DNA of 64,000 bases from NCBI RefSeq assembly GCF_036241575.1, contig NZ_CP108455.1, positions 310,001 through 374,000 on the forward strand, read 5' to 3'. The notes beneath the pieces were generated by a model. The model worked only from the letters and a program-made list of their open reading frames with translations. It was not told where the DNA came from and made no database searches. Below, one piece after another: positions 1 to 7,887 of this stretch. Each line of letters begins with the position of its first letter. Position 1 is the first letter of the stretch. Source of the stretch: Streptomyces sp. NBC_01267. Lineage in GTDB: Bacteria; Actinomycetota; Actinomycetes; Streptomycetales; Streptomycetaceae. Made by a program: the position numbers and the translations under genes.

Positions 1-1
1 G

Positions 2-235
2 GACCGCAGCCGGGTGATGGCCAACATGCGCAGGCCGCGGCCCACACTCACCGGCCGGGAGCGGGACATCCTGGCGCAGCTCGCGCAGGGCCTGGGCAAC
101 CGCGACATCGCGAAGGCGCTGTTCATCAGCGAGACAACGGTCAAGACCCACCTCGGCCGGATCTACAACGAGCTCGGCGTGGACACCCGTACCGGGGCGG
201 TAGCGGTGGCGAAGGAACAGCGGCTGCTGTCCTGA
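2..235 (+). CDS. LuxR-type response regulator, C-terminal end (partial)
   Basis: Only the last 77 codons lie in the window; the reading frame is already open at the left edge. The product is a LuxR/GerE helix-turn-helix: 'LTGRERDILAQLAQGL' opens the domain and 'ISETTVKTHLGRIYNEL' is the recognition-helix region typical of NarL/FixJ response regulators. The receiver domain and the start codon lie outside the window, so the partner kinase and signal cannot be inferred. It ends at TGA 233-235 and is followed by 220 bases without a convincing gene. Confidence 0.85.
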   Translation, partial: DRSRVMANMRRPRPTLTGRERDILAQLAQGLGNRDIAKALFISETTVKTHLGRIYNELGVDTRTGAVAVAKEQRLLS

Positions 236-426
236 GACGGGTTTCCTTGTGGGCGAGAGAGGTGGTCGACGACATCAGCCACGAGGTTCTGCGCATCCGG
301 TTCCCTGAGTTCCGCCGCTACTCGGGCTCGCTCTGCCGACCGGCGGTGCGGATCGCGGCCGTCCAGGAGTCGACCCGCCGGCACTTCTTCGTGGTGACAC
401 CGTCGAGAATCACCTACCACGCGACA

Positions 427-447
427 CTAGCTTGCTAGAATGCTAGC
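427..447. promoter_or_regulatory. Palindromic operator/promoter of the RHH gene
   Basis: CTAGC-TT-GCTAG (427-438) is an inverted repeat, followed three bases later by the palindrome GCTAGC (442-447). TAGAAT at 436-441 fits a -10 box, which would start the transcript a few bases before the GTG at 456, giving a nearly leaderless mRNA. A cluster of short palindromes on the promoter of a ribbon-helix-helix gene is the usual arrangement for autorepression by RHH dimers. The repeats are seen; autoregulation is inferred. Confidence 0.6.
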
Positions 448-455
448 ATCACCTT

Positions 456-635
456 GTGAGTGACGAAGAGGTCAAGCAGTTCAACGTGTACTTGCCGGTC
501 GGGCTGATCAAGCAGGTCAAATATCACGCCATCGAGTCGGGCTCGTCCCTCTCGGCGTTGGTCGCAGACGCCTTGCGCGCCTACCTCGACGACACCCATC
601 GGCAGCGGCAGCAATCGTCCGAGAAGGAGATCTGA
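456..635 (+). CDS. Ribbon-helix-helix (CopG/MetJ-like) regulator, 59 aa
   Basis: A 59-residue protein starting at GTG 456. Residues 8-12 (QFNVY) form the expected beta strand and the rest two helices, with '[17 protein letters not shown]' as the second helix of an RHH fold. The TGA at 633-635 sits one base before the ATG of the next gene, and the Shine-Dalgarno GAGAAGGAG of that gene lies inside this one, so the two are translationally coupled. The operator-like repeats directly upstream suggest it represses its own operon (inference). It resembles an antitoxin in size, but the downstream genes look like enzymes rather than toxins. Confidence 0.8.
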   Translation: MSDEEVKQFNVYLPVGLIKQVKYHAIESGSSLSALVADALRAYLDDTHRQRQQSSEKEI

Positions 636-636
636 C

Positions 637-981
637 ATGGCGACCGAAGGCATCGAGGCCGTGTTCTTGACGACCCACAACTGGGGCAAGGCGGCGAAGT
701 TCTTCCAGGCGCTGGGCTACGAGTTGGAGTTCTCGACCGACCACAACTCCGGTCAGCTCCGCAATGGCGACGGACCCTACGTCTTCATTGCCGAGGTCCC
801 CGAGGACCGGGAGCCCCAGACCCAGATCGTGCTGAAGGTTCCGGACGCAGGCACATTCCGTCCCGATCCTGCCGTCGAGGTGGTCACGCCGTTCACGGAC
901 ACCCATTTCGGGACCAAGGAGATGACCGTCCGCGACGCCGACGGCCGGCTGTGGAGCCTCCAGGCTCCCGCCGAGAAGTGA
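637..981 (+). CDS. VOC-superfamily (glyoxalase/bleomycin-resistance fold) protein
   Basis: 114 residues with the start of a vicinal-oxygen-chelate fold ('IEAVFLTTHNWGKAAKFFQALGY') and the closing strand 'VRDADGRLWSLQAP'. A single VOC unit of this size normally dimerises to make one active or binding site; substrates range from metal-dependent small-molecule chemistry to antibiotic binding, and nothing here specifies one. It lies one base after the RHH gene and 21 bases before a methyltransferase, so it is the middle gene of a three-gene operon. Confidence 0.8.
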   Translation: MATEGIEAVFLTTHNWGKAAKFFQALGYELEFSTDHNSGQLRNGDGPYVFIAEVPEDREPQTQIVLKVPDAGTFRPDPAVEVVTPFTDTHFGTKEMTVRDADGRLWSLQAPAEK

Positions 982-1002
982 CCGCGACGAAAGGGGAACA
1001 CC

Positions 1003-1860
1003 ATGGCTGACGAACAGAACGAAGCGCCGGACAGCACCGCGGTGCGTACCGCCCTCTGGCGGGCGCTGCACGTACAGGCCGACCCGCCGCCGCACGTGAT
1101 CGAGGACGAGGTCGGCCTGCAGCTGGTGGCCCCCGACGACGGCTGGCGGCGGCGCCCGGACATGGACCCGCGCGGCACCAGCGGGTTCCGGGCAGCCATC
1201 GTGGCCCGCGCCCGCTTCATCGAGGACCTGGTCGTCGAGCAGGCCGACCACGGCGTCACCCAGTACGTCGTCCTGGGAGCCGGACTCGACACCTTCGCCC
1301 AGCGCAGGCCGGAAATCGCCTCCCGCCTCCGGGTCTTCGAGATCGACCAGCCGGGCACCCAGGCCTGGAAACGCCGACGCCTGATCGAGCTCGGTTACGG
1401 GATCCCCGACTGGCTGCGGCTGGTGCCGGTGGACTTCGAGGCGGGCGGCGACTGGTGGCGGCAGCTGTCCGAATCCGGTTTCGACCCGGGCCGGCCGGCG
1501 CTCGTCGTCTGTACCGGCGTCACCATGTACCTCACCAAGGACGCCACCGCGGCCACCCTGCGCAGGTTCGCCGGGCTCGCCCCCGGCTCGACGCTCGCCA
1601 TGACGTTCATGTTGCCGACCGAACTCATCGACGACGCCGACCGCCCCGCACTTGAGGCGACCAAGCCACAGGCACGGGCAGCCGGAACACCGTTCATCAG
1701 CTTCTACACCCCGCACGAGATGCTGACACTGGCCGGTGACAGTGGCTTCGAGGACGTGCAACACGTGCCGGGAACCGTGCTCGCCGAACGGTACTTCGCC
1801 GATCGGTCCGACAGCCTTCGCCCGTCAAGCGGCGAGGATCTGCTGGTGGCCACCACCTGA
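1003..1860 (+). CDS. Class I SAM-dependent methyltransferase, LCM/TIGR00027-like
   Basis: 285 residues. 'YVVLGAGLDTFAQR' is the SAM-binding loop and 'VFEIDQPGTQAWKRRRL' the acidic loop typical of the leucine carboxyl methyltransferase-like family, many of which in actinomycetes act on unknown small molecules or polyketides. Shine-Dalgarno AAAGGGG precedes the ATG. As last gene of the RHH-VOC-methyltransferase unit it may share a substrate with the VOC protein, but that is inference. The next 290 bases hold no gene I can support. Confidence 0.85.
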   Translation: MADEQNEAPDSTAVRTALWRALHVQADPPPHVIEDEVGLQLVAPDDGWRRRPDMDPRGTSGFRAAIVARARFIEDLVVEQADHGVTQYVVLGAGLDTFAQRRPEIASRLRVFEIDQPGTQAWKRRRLIELGYGIPDWLRLVPVDFEAGGDWWRQLSESGFDPGRPALVVCTGVTMYLTKDATAATLRRFAGLAPGSTLAMTFMLPTELIDDADRPALEATKPQARAAGTPFISFYTPHEMLTLAGDSGFEDVQHVPGTVLAERYFADRSDSLRPSSGEDLLVATT

Positions 1861-2151
1861 CGCTCCTCGGCCGACCACCTGCCCGATAGGACGAGTTGGG
1901 GACACCGCCGCCGGCGCGGGAAGGTGTACGAGAATTCGAGTTGCCCAAGCGGTTGCAAACGCTGCGACAACTGGCGCTCGGATGTCCGCCGAACCGCAAA
2001 CCGCCTCCTGGCCCCGGATCGGCAGCCTCGGCCCGGGAGGAACAAGGCACTCGCAGGGAGGTGCGTCAGCGCCTCACGACCGGACCACCAGGGCGGCCGT
2101 GCCCCCAACGGCACAGCAGTCCGCATCATCCCTGCGCGAGGCCACACCCCC

Positions 2152-2577
2152 TCACCGGGCCGTACGGAGACGACTGCACCACCACCCCGCAACCGCACCC
2201 ACCAGGAGAGGGGCACTGACGAGTCCCAGGGCCAGAGTGCCCGAGATGTACACGGCCACCGGAACCGATGAACGGACGTCAGGATCGCCGGGGACGGTGA
2301 AGTCGAGAATCCAAAGGGCCGGCCCCGAGACAGCACACGTTGCCAGTGCCCAGCAGGCGCGAGCACGCCCCAGGAGCGCCCCCAACAACAAGGAAGGCAC
2401 ACTGCCGCAGACCACCATGCTCAGCATGACGGCAACGCCCGTCAGATCTGCGACGCCCGCAGCCGTTGGCAGCCAAGGGCCGACAACAACCACTGTCGCC
2501 CATGCCAGGGATGCCGAGAGGAGTCCGATGGATCTCCCCACGGTCGCCGCTTCGTGACACGCTGTCCTGCGTTCCAT
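2152..2577 (-). CDS. Small integral membrane protein, 141 aa, unknown function
   Basis: I do not recognise a named family. From the start at 2577, preceded by the strong Shine-Dalgarno GGGAGGGCGAGG, the product is 141 residues with four predicted membrane segments (around 'IGLLSASLAWATVVVVGPW', 'LTGVAVMLSMVVCGSVPSLL', 'ACWALATCAVSGPALWILDF' and 'VAVYISGTLALGLVSAPLLV'). A longer frame upstream exists but lacks a ribosome binding site. The promoter region carries a perfect palindrome at 2621-2634. It is a single-gene unit. Confidence 0.65.
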   Translation of the reverse strand: MERRTACHEAATVGRSIGLLSASLAWATVVVVGPWLPTAAGVADLTGVAVMLSMVVCGSVPSLLLGALLGRARACWALATCAVSGPALWILDFTVPGDPDVRSSVPVAVYISGTLALGLVSAPLLVGAVAGWWCSRLRTAR

Positions 2578-2620
2578 CCTCGCCCTCCCTGAACTGTTGA
2601 GCAGGATGCTCTCACTGGAT

Positions 2621-2634
2621 TTGAACACGTTCAA
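2621..2634. promoter_or_regulatory. Perfect 14-bp palindrome TTGAACACGTTCAA, operator-like
   Basis: TTGAAC-AC-GTTCAA lies 44-57 bases upstream of the membrane-protein start at 2577. On the minus strand the left TTGAAC arm could itself be a -35 box, with GAGCAT 17 bases downstream as a weak -10, so a bound repressor would block the promoter. TetR- or MarR-type dimers commonly use such sites; no regulator gene lies next to it. Confidence 0.5.
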
Positions 2635-2946
2635 TCCATGGGAGTGAATCGACGCCGTTCCGGCCCGGCGAGCCACGTGACGCGTGACAGGACGCCACAG
2701 GTAAGCGCCGACGCAGCGACTGCCCGGGACAGGCGATCGACCGACAGCACACAGCGATGGGCGGGGCTACGGAAGGAGTACCCCGCCGTCGCTGACGGCG
2801 AAGCCGTACGCAGTTACAAAGAAGCACGCACCCCGTTGTCCAGCGCGCGGTGGGCCTGGAACCCCTTGACCCTGGCCCTGGCCCTTCAGGAGAGCAGAGG
2901 CGAGAATCGGGGGCTTCCACGCCGGTACGGGTCGCGGACACCACGT

Positions 2947-3005
2947 AAAGGGGGGAGGGTTTCTTCCCGGGAGAGCTCCTTCCCAGGATGAAACCCTCCC
3001 CTTTT
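2947..3005. terminator. Strong hairpin, bidirectional terminator-like
   Basis: GGGGAGGGTTTC and GAAACCCTCCCC pair across a 22-base internal segment, flanked by AAAG on the left and a CTTTT tract on the right. The U-tract on the + strand suggests rho-independent termination of rightward transcripts. No clear + strand gene ends just before it, so it may insulate the SDR operon or mark a lost gene. Confidence 0.65.
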
Positions 3006-3157
3006 CATGATCCCCACCCGGTGTGAGAGTCGATGGTGCGGATGCCGGAAGGCGGCGCAGTCACCCCGCAGGTACAGGGAAGCGGGAAGCCGTCAGGCCC
3101 TGGCGAGTACACCCGGCCCTGGCCCTGATCTCACCCCGTACACAGGAGTAGCCCCCC

Positions 3158-4003
3158 ATGAGCAAGATCATCTTCGTCACCGGTGCCGGTCGCGGGCTCG
3201 GTACCGACATCGCCCGCCAGGCCCTGGCAGCCGGCCATGAGGTCGTCGCCACGGGGCGCCGCCCCGAAAGCGTCCTGGACGCGCTCGGCGGTGAGCAGGA
3301 CAACCTGCTGGTCACGGCCCTGGACATCACCGGTCCGGACTCCGCCCGGTCGGCGGTCGACGCCGCGGTCAGCCGATTCGGCCGTATCGACGTGCTGATC
3401 AACAACGCCGCCACCTTCCAGGCCGGATATTTCGAGGAGATCTCCGACGCCCAGATGCGGGCCCAGATCGAGACGAACCTGTTCGGCCCGATGAACGTCA
3501 CCCGTGCGGTCCTGCCCGTCATGCGCGCCCAGCGCTCGGGCCATGTCCTCACCATTTCCTCGATCGCCGGACTGGTCGGCCAGGAGTTCTGTGTCGCCTA
3601 CGCCGCCTCCAAGTTCGGCGTCGAGGGCTGGATGGAGTCTCTGCGCCACGACCTGGAGCCGTATAACATCCGCACCACGATCGTCGAACCCGGCTTCTTC
3701 CGCACCGAACTGCTCGTCGACGCCTCCACCAGCTGGGCAGAGCTCTCCATCGACGACTACGCCGAGCGCACCAGGGCCGCCAAAGCCATGTGGCAGTCCA
3801 TGAACGGCCAACAGGCCGGCGACCCGGCCAAGCTCGCCGACGCCCTGCTGAAGGTCGTCGACCTCGGTGAGCCGCCGCTGCGGTTCGTCGCCGGCGACGA
3901 CGCGATCGCCACCGCCGAGGCGCGCGGCAAGGAGATCAGCGAACAGGCGACCACCTCCCGCACCCTGGGCGGCGCCCTCGCCCACGACGACGGCGCCGCC
4001 TGA
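3158..4003 (+). CDS. SDR-family oxidoreductase
   Basis: 281 residues, classical short-chain dehydrogenase/reductase. 'TGAGRGLG' near residue 8 is the NAD(P)-binding glycine motif, 'NNAA' follows at about residue 85, and 'YAASK' is the catalytic Tyr-Lys pair. Many close relatives are annotated as general oxidoreductases of unknown carbonyl substrate. Shine-Dalgarno CAGGAG lies 10 bases before the ATG. A cupin gene follows after 45 bases in the same orientation, a common Streptomyces pairing, so the two are probably cotranscribed. Confidence 0.9.
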   Translation: MSKIIFVTGAGRGLGTDIARQALAAGHEVVATGRRPESVLDALGGEQDNLLVTALDITGPDSARSAVDAAVSRFGRIDVLINNAATFQAGYFEEISDAQMRAQIETNLFGPMNVTRAVLPVMRAQRSGHVLTISSIAGLVGQEFCVAYAASKFGVEGWMESLRHDLEPYNIRTTIVEPGFFRTELLVDASTSWAELSIDDYAERTRAAKAMWQSMNGQQAGDPAKLADALLKVVDLGEPPLRFVAGDDAIATAEARGKEISEQATTSRTLGGALAHDDGAA

Positions 4004-4048
4004 CCCACTCGTCGCACCCCCTCCCCTGCCACGGACAAGGAACACGCC

Positions 4049-4468
4049 ATGAAGTTCGTCAAGCCACAACCCACCGGCAAGGGCCCCCAGGACTGGTTCG
4101 ACGGAGACGTCTGGTTCGACGTCATCCACACCGGCCAGGAGCCCTCCCGCATCCGCGCCAACATGGTCCGCTTCGCACCGGGCGCTCGAACCGCCTGGCA
4201 CCACCACGCCGTCGGCCAGACCCTTCACGTCGTCGCAGGCATCGCCCTGATCGGCACCCGCGACGGCACCGTCCTGGAAGCCCACCCCGGCGAGACCGTC
4301 ACCTGCCCGCCCGGCGAAGAACACTGGCACGGCGCCACCGAGGACCGGTTCATGCAGCACCTGGCCCTGTGGGACAGCACCGCCCCGGACGACGACCGCC
4401 CCGAGACCACCTGGCTGGAGCACGTCACCGACAAGCAGTACCGCGCCCCGCGTACCCCCGGTCGCTGA
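4049..4468 (+). CDS. Cupin-domain protein
   Basis: 139 residues forming one cupin barrel. The first metal-binding motif is visible as 'WHHHAVGQTLHVVAG' and the second as 'PPGEEHWHGA', so the usual His/Glu metal ligands are present. Such small single-domain cupins often act as carboxymuconolactone-decarboxylase-like or quercetinase-like enzymes or as sensors; the substrate is not evident. It sits 45 bases after the SDR gene and probably forms an operon with it; AAGGAAC upstream is the ribosome binding site. Confidence 0.85.
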   Translation: MKFVKPQPTGKGPQDWFDGDVWFDVIHTGQEPSRIRANMVRFAPGARTAWHHHAVGQTLHVVAGIALIGTRDGTVLEAHPGETVTCPPGEEHWHGATEDRFMQHLALWDSTAPDDDRPETTWLEHVTDKQYRAPRTPGR

Positions 4469-4926
4469 CCGGACACCACACCTCCCCCGGTCAGTTGCCA
4501 GTACCGGCCGGCACGCATGACACGCCCCGACAACACCACCGCAACTGACAGGACAAGCCACCTGTCGTTGTCGGACCGGTCCCCGCATGGCGCCCTGGGC
4601 AACAGCGCCACATTCGCCGACCGCGACGCGCACCTGTCGGCACTGCGACCAGCCCGACCACCACCGGCGCCGTAACGACGACGCGGGTCCGGGTCCGTGA
4701 TGTGGCAGGTACAGCCGACCCGTTAAGGATGGGCGCGCGGATTCTGTGTACTGCGTTCCGCGCGCGCCGGATCGAAAGGGGTCGCTTTCCCGCCCCGGCG
4801 ATTGCCTCCACGAGTGATCAAGTTCGATGGACCATTCGACCAGCAGCGCCAAGAGTCCTCTGCCCGTGTGGGCAGGATCCCTCTCGCACCAATCGGAACC
4901 CTTTTGTCGCAGAAGAGAGGAATCTC
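4469..4926. other. Intergenic region with a GC-rich hairpin
   Basis: 458 bases between the cupin gene and a secreted-protein gene. The one structure I see is a stem formed by GCGCGCGGA (4733-4741) with TCCGCGCGC (4757-4765), which lacks a U-tract and could terminate the cupin transcript or lie in the leader of the next gene. I see no gene here. Confidence 0.4.
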
Positions 4927-5331
4927 ATGAAACTCATCATCCGGACCTGGCTCACCACAGCGGTGGCGGTCGGAGCCCTCGCATCGGCCGTCGCCCCCGC
5001 CTCCGCCACCATCGGTACCGGCAACGCCCGCGTGGTGACCAGTGCCCACACGGTTGCGGCGAACCCAAAGGCGATCAAGCCTGCCGCGTACAACCAGGCG
5101 CGGAGCATTCTGGCCAACGCCGGGAGCCAGACGGCGGCCAAATCGCATCCCGTTCACGGTAAGGACGATGTGCCGGTCGGCTACGGAACCAGCCTGCTGG
5201 CCGCGGCACGTGACGAGTTCCGGCAGACCGACCAGCACCTTCCACCGAAGCAGAAGAAGTCGGACATGTCGATTCCGCACTACAACGCGATCCACAGTGC
5301 GGCGAAGACGATGGGCATCGACCGGTGGTGA
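4927..5331 (+). CDS. Small secreted protein, 134 aa, unknown function
   Basis: The start at ATG 4927, after GAAGAGAGG, gives a typical Sec signal peptide: 'MKLIIRTWLTTAVAVGALAS' followed by an Ala-rich stretch and a likely AXA cleavage near residue 28. The mature part of about 105 residues is hydrophilic and ends 'HSAAKTMGIDRW'. It has no cysteines and no family I recognise. The gene ends 53 bases before a perfect hairpin terminator and converges with the DUF1062 gene. Confidence 0.75.
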   Translation: MKLIIRTWLTTAVAVGALASAVAPASATIGTGNARVVTSAHTVAANPKAIKPAAYNQARSILANAGSQTAAKSHPVHGKDDVPVGYGTSLLAAARDEFRQTDQHLPPKQKKSDMSIPHYNAIHSAAKTMGIDRW

Positions 5332-5384
5332 GGCGGTAGACGTCGGTACGCAGAGCGTCGTTGCGGGCGTTCCGGGCGAATTCC

Positions 5385-5419
5385 AGGGCCTGTCCGGCAG
5401 ATCCTGCCGGACAGGCCCT
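5385..5419. terminator. Perfect 16-bp stem, bidirectional terminator
   Basis: Positions 5385-5400 and 5404-5419 are exact reverse complements separated by only the three bases ATC. It lies between two convergent genes (ends at 5331 and 5436) and serves both strands. Confidence 0.85.
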
Positions 5420-5435
5420 GGGTCCCGAGGAGGAC

Positions 5436-5984
5436 TCAGCGCTTGAGCGTGAAGGTGAACTCGCCTGAGACCTTGCCGGTCAGCCGGACTGCCGAGACCA
5501 GCTCCCCCTCCGTGATCAGTCGCCCGACCTCGGCCCGCGAAAGACCGCAGCCTTCAGCGATCAGTCGCACCGGCCTGACAGGGATCCGCGCGGCGAAGCA
5601 AACCCTGACGTCGATCACCTCGCGGTCCAGGTGATCCGATCCGCCTGTGTCGAGGCGCCAGGCGTTGTCCCAGTCGAGGGCTATGCGATTTCGGCGCCAC
5701 ACGACCGGATCCCGGAGCAACTCAGCTGTCAGACCAGGGTCGTTGTCATGCAGCCGGTCCAGCAGCTCAGGTCGTACGGAACGCACATTCATCCGCTCCA
5801 GAACCGTGAGCTTTGCAGTTTCCCCACAAGCGGTACAGAGGACGAGGAGCCAGGCGTCGATGAGCTTGTGGTGTGCGTTGACGCGAAATTTGCCGCTTGC
5901 CCGAAAGCGCTCGGCCGCACACGTATGGCAACGACGGAGGACGTGCGGCAGGCAGGTGGGCGTGACCATCCAGTTGTTGAGCAT
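5436..5984 (-). CDS. DUF1062-family protein
   Basis: 182 residues matching the DUF1062 pattern as I know it: a Cys-X2-Cys pair near the N terminus ('RRCHTCAAERF'), 'FRVNAHHKLIDAWLLVLC', a second Cys-X2-Cys ('CTACGETAKL'), then 'VLERMNVRSVRPELLDRLHDND'. The paired cysteines suggest a structural zinc site. The function of the family is unknown. The start is uncertain: ATG 5984 and ATG 5969 are both possible and neither has a good Shine-Dalgarno. Confidence 0.85.
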   Translation of the reverse strand: MLNNWMVTPTCLPHVLRRCHTCAAERFRASGKFRVNAHHKLIDAWLLVLCTACGETAKLTVLERMNVRSVRPELLDRLHDNDPGLTAELLRDPVVWRRNRIALDWDNAWRLDTGGSDHLDREVIDVRVCFAARIPVRPVRLIAEGCGLSRAEVGRLITEGELVSAVRLTGKVSGEFTFTLKR

Positions 5985-6314
5985 AGAAGTACACCGGTTT
6001 CAGTGAGAAATCCGCAGCAAAAAGGAGCGCGGCGCAGATGTGCGACGCGCGACGATTCAGCGCTCGGGAGGTCTCACAGGGTGTACAACGGGACGTCCTT
6101 GCCTGGACAACTCGGGTCGGCAGTACAGTAATGGCGCACTGCGGCGCTGTTCCACTGATTTTCGAGCGCCTCACCGCCAGGGTCTGTCCGGTGGATCGTG
6201 GGCGAAGCCAGGGCCGGATCGCGGCGACGGTGACAGTGCGTGGAAGACGCGAGCCCGGCTGATCGGACAGAAACCTGATGTGGGCCGACAGGGATCTCCT
6301 GCATCCTTCCTCAC
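5985..6314. other. Intergenic region without a supported gene
   Basis: 330 bases between the divergent DUF1062 gene and the next rightward gene. An open frame at 6038-6262 (+) has an AAAGGAG upstream, but its 74-residue product is low-complexity Arg-rich sequence without a recognisable domain and I do not call it. Promoters of both flanking genes must lie here. Confidence 0.4.
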
Positions 6315-6719
6315 ATGCCCGCACGGAATCGAAGATTGCCCAGGCACCGTTCCTGGCCCCTGACGACCACCGACATCAACGAGTGTCTCGGCAGCTACAT
6401 GACCCGAGTCACGGACCTGGGCTTCCTCACCGGGCATGACAGCGGGACCATCGTCCTGGGGGCAGAATGGGTGCCTCCGACCCCCCGGAACTACGGCCGG
6501 GGCGTCCACCCGGACGTCGTCGGCTTCCGCATAGACGTTCACCCGGTCGATGCCACCGAACGTGCCGCCACCCGCGCTGTTCTACGTGCGCAGGCTCTCC
6601 CCCAACTCCACGAGTGGATCACGCAGGCAATCGCTGCCGACGAGACCTGGCAGCTGACTCCCCACCAGCACTACTGGCGGCTCAGCAACGGCCACCTCAC
6701 ACACCGCGACGAAGCGTGA
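6315..6719 (+). CDS. Conserved-looking hypothetical protein, 134 aa
   Basis: I do not recognise the family. The core reads 'GHDSGTIVLGAEWVPPTPRN' then 'VVGFRIDVHPVDATERAATR' and ends with a short helix and 'QHYWRLSNGHLTHRDEA'; it is soluble, without signal peptide or cysteines. Codon bias supports coding. The start is unsure: ATG 6315 lacks a ribosome binding site and an internal ATG in the same frame ('MTRVTDLGFL') is also possible. Confidence 0.55.
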   Translation: MPARNRRLPRHRSWPLTTTDINECLGSYMTRVTDLGFLTGHDSGTIVLGAEWVPPTPRNYGRGVHPDVVGFRIDVHPVDATERAATRAVLRAQALPQLHEWITQAIAADETWQLTPHQHYWRLSNGHLTHRDEA

Positions 6720-6868
6720 TCCGCCTCCGGACGTCACACACCTCGCACGGATTCGACCGGCTCAAGCAGGAACAGCCACCCTGCTGGGCCGTCGCCGGCA
6801 CCACGTCCGCCCCATCGAGGTGACGTCCCGTCCTGGCTCAGCATCTGTGGCTGTCGCATGGGAGCCCT

Positions 6869-6985
6869 TCAGGTCAAGGCCCTCTGCAGCGCCAGCAATT
6901 CGGACTCCTTCGCCCCGTGCGCCAGGAGATAGCCAGGGACGGACCCGTAGTGGCTGCGGATCCAGATCATGGCGTGGAGGAGGTG
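6869..6985 (-). pseudogene. Remnant of a tyrosine phosphatase 3' end
   Basis: The last 37 residues of a minus-strand frame read 'IRSHYGSVPGYLLAHG' then 'AKESELLALQRALT', which matches the C-terminal signature of DUF1706/Y_phosphatase3-type tyrosine phosphatases: compare 'VRRDYGSLDHYLTRGLGLDH' and 'RTLAALQARLL' in the intact phosphatase at 51935-52873 of this window. Upstream of this point the frame becomes Arg/Pro-rich and unrelated, and the HCX5R active-site segment is absent. I infer a decayed gene of which only the 3' end survives. Confidence 0.6.
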
Positions 6986-7152
6986 AGTCACTGTGACGGT
7001 GCGCGGGTCGCGTGGCCGGTGCCGGCTACAGCCTCGCTGAGGTCCAGGGCCACGTTCGAGCGGAGGAAGTCCACCGGGTTCTGGCCGTGGGAGCCTTGCC
7101 CGCGACGAACCTTGACGTGTTCGCAGCGCCGGCACGGCACTAGAGTGAATCG

Positions 7153-7695
7153 GTGACCTCTCTGCCGGAAGACTCGCCGACGCTGATCAGTGAAGACGAC
7201 CGCGACACGGCTGTGCAGCGCCTGCAGGACGCGTACGCCGAAGTGCACATCTCGCACGAGGAGTTGGACGAACGCCTCCACCAGGCGCTCACCGCAAGAA
7301 CGCACGGCGAGCTCGCGTCGGCTCTGGCCTCGCTCCCGGAGGAGAGGGCGGGCACCACATCCACGATTGCCGTCGCCGGCGGTCGGATCCAGCGGCGGGG
7401 CGTATGGCGCGTACCTCGGATCCTCAAGGTCGAGTCCGCGTTCGGAAGGGTGCATCTGGACCTGTCCCGGGCGGTCTTCGAGCATCCGGTGATCGACATC
7501 GAGCTTCAACTGGGCACCGGCAGGGCCAAGATCACGGTGCCTCGCGACGCGATCGTCGAATTCGAGGATCTGCGCACCGGGTGGAAGGACTCCCGGCACA
7601 AGACCCGGCGGAGCTCACGCCCCGGTGGGCCGAGGATCCGTATCTCCGGGGCCATGGGGTTCGGACGGTTGAAGATCCGCCACGCACGGCGCTGA
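7153..7695 (+). CDS. DUF1707 SHOCT-like domain protein
   Basis: 180 residues from GTG 7153. The N terminus 'ISEDDRDTAVQRLQDAYAEV' and 'ISHEELDERLHQALTARTHG' is the DUF1707 helical domain, usually linked to membrane-associated or regulatory proteins of actinobacteria. The C-terminal part ('VESAFGRVHLDLSRAVF', 'IDIELQLGTGRAKITVP') looks like the cell-wall-active-antibiotic-response/LiaF-like beta domain that often follows it. No membrane segment is visible. It stands alone; the role is not established for this family. Confidence 0.8.
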   Translation: MTSLPEDSPTLISEDDRDTAVQRLQDAYAEVHISHEELDERLHQALTARTHGELASALASLPEERAGTTSTIAVAGGRIQRRGVWRVPRILKVESAFGRVHLDLSRAVFEHPVIDIELQLGTGRAKITVPRDAIVEFEDLRTGWKDSRHKTRRSSRPGGPRIRISGAMGFGRLKIRHARR

Positions 7696-7887
7696 GCCCT
7701 GTCCGGCCCCAGTACCACCTGATGCACACTCTCGAAGGAATCACCGTGGGCACCGGCCTGGACCGGGGCAAGGGCGCCTACCCCCAGCTGGTGAAGATCG
7801 GCGGCTTCCTCTCCGAGACGCCCCGTCCCGGCGACGCCCGCCCCAGCGGTACCCGGAGCGAGCGCTACCGCAATGCTCGTCGGCATC

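Larger units (their letters stand above)
2578..3157. other. Intergenic region with operator palindrome and terminator
   Basis: 580 bases between a leftward membrane-protein gene and a rightward SDR gene. It contains the promoter/operator of the left gene (2621-2634) and a strong hairpin (2947-3005). A 117-codon open frame on the + strand (2638-2991) runs into the hairpin and has no ribosome binding site or recognisable domain, so I do not call it. The SDR promoter must lie in about 3006-3140. Confidence 0.5.

Noticed and set aside
2638..2991. 117-codon + strand open frame
   Set aside because: No ribosome binding site or domain, and it ends inside a terminator hairpin.
6038..6262. Possible small + strand gene after AAAGGAG
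   Set aside because: Product is Arg-rich without family features; the Shine-Dalgarno-like string may be chance.
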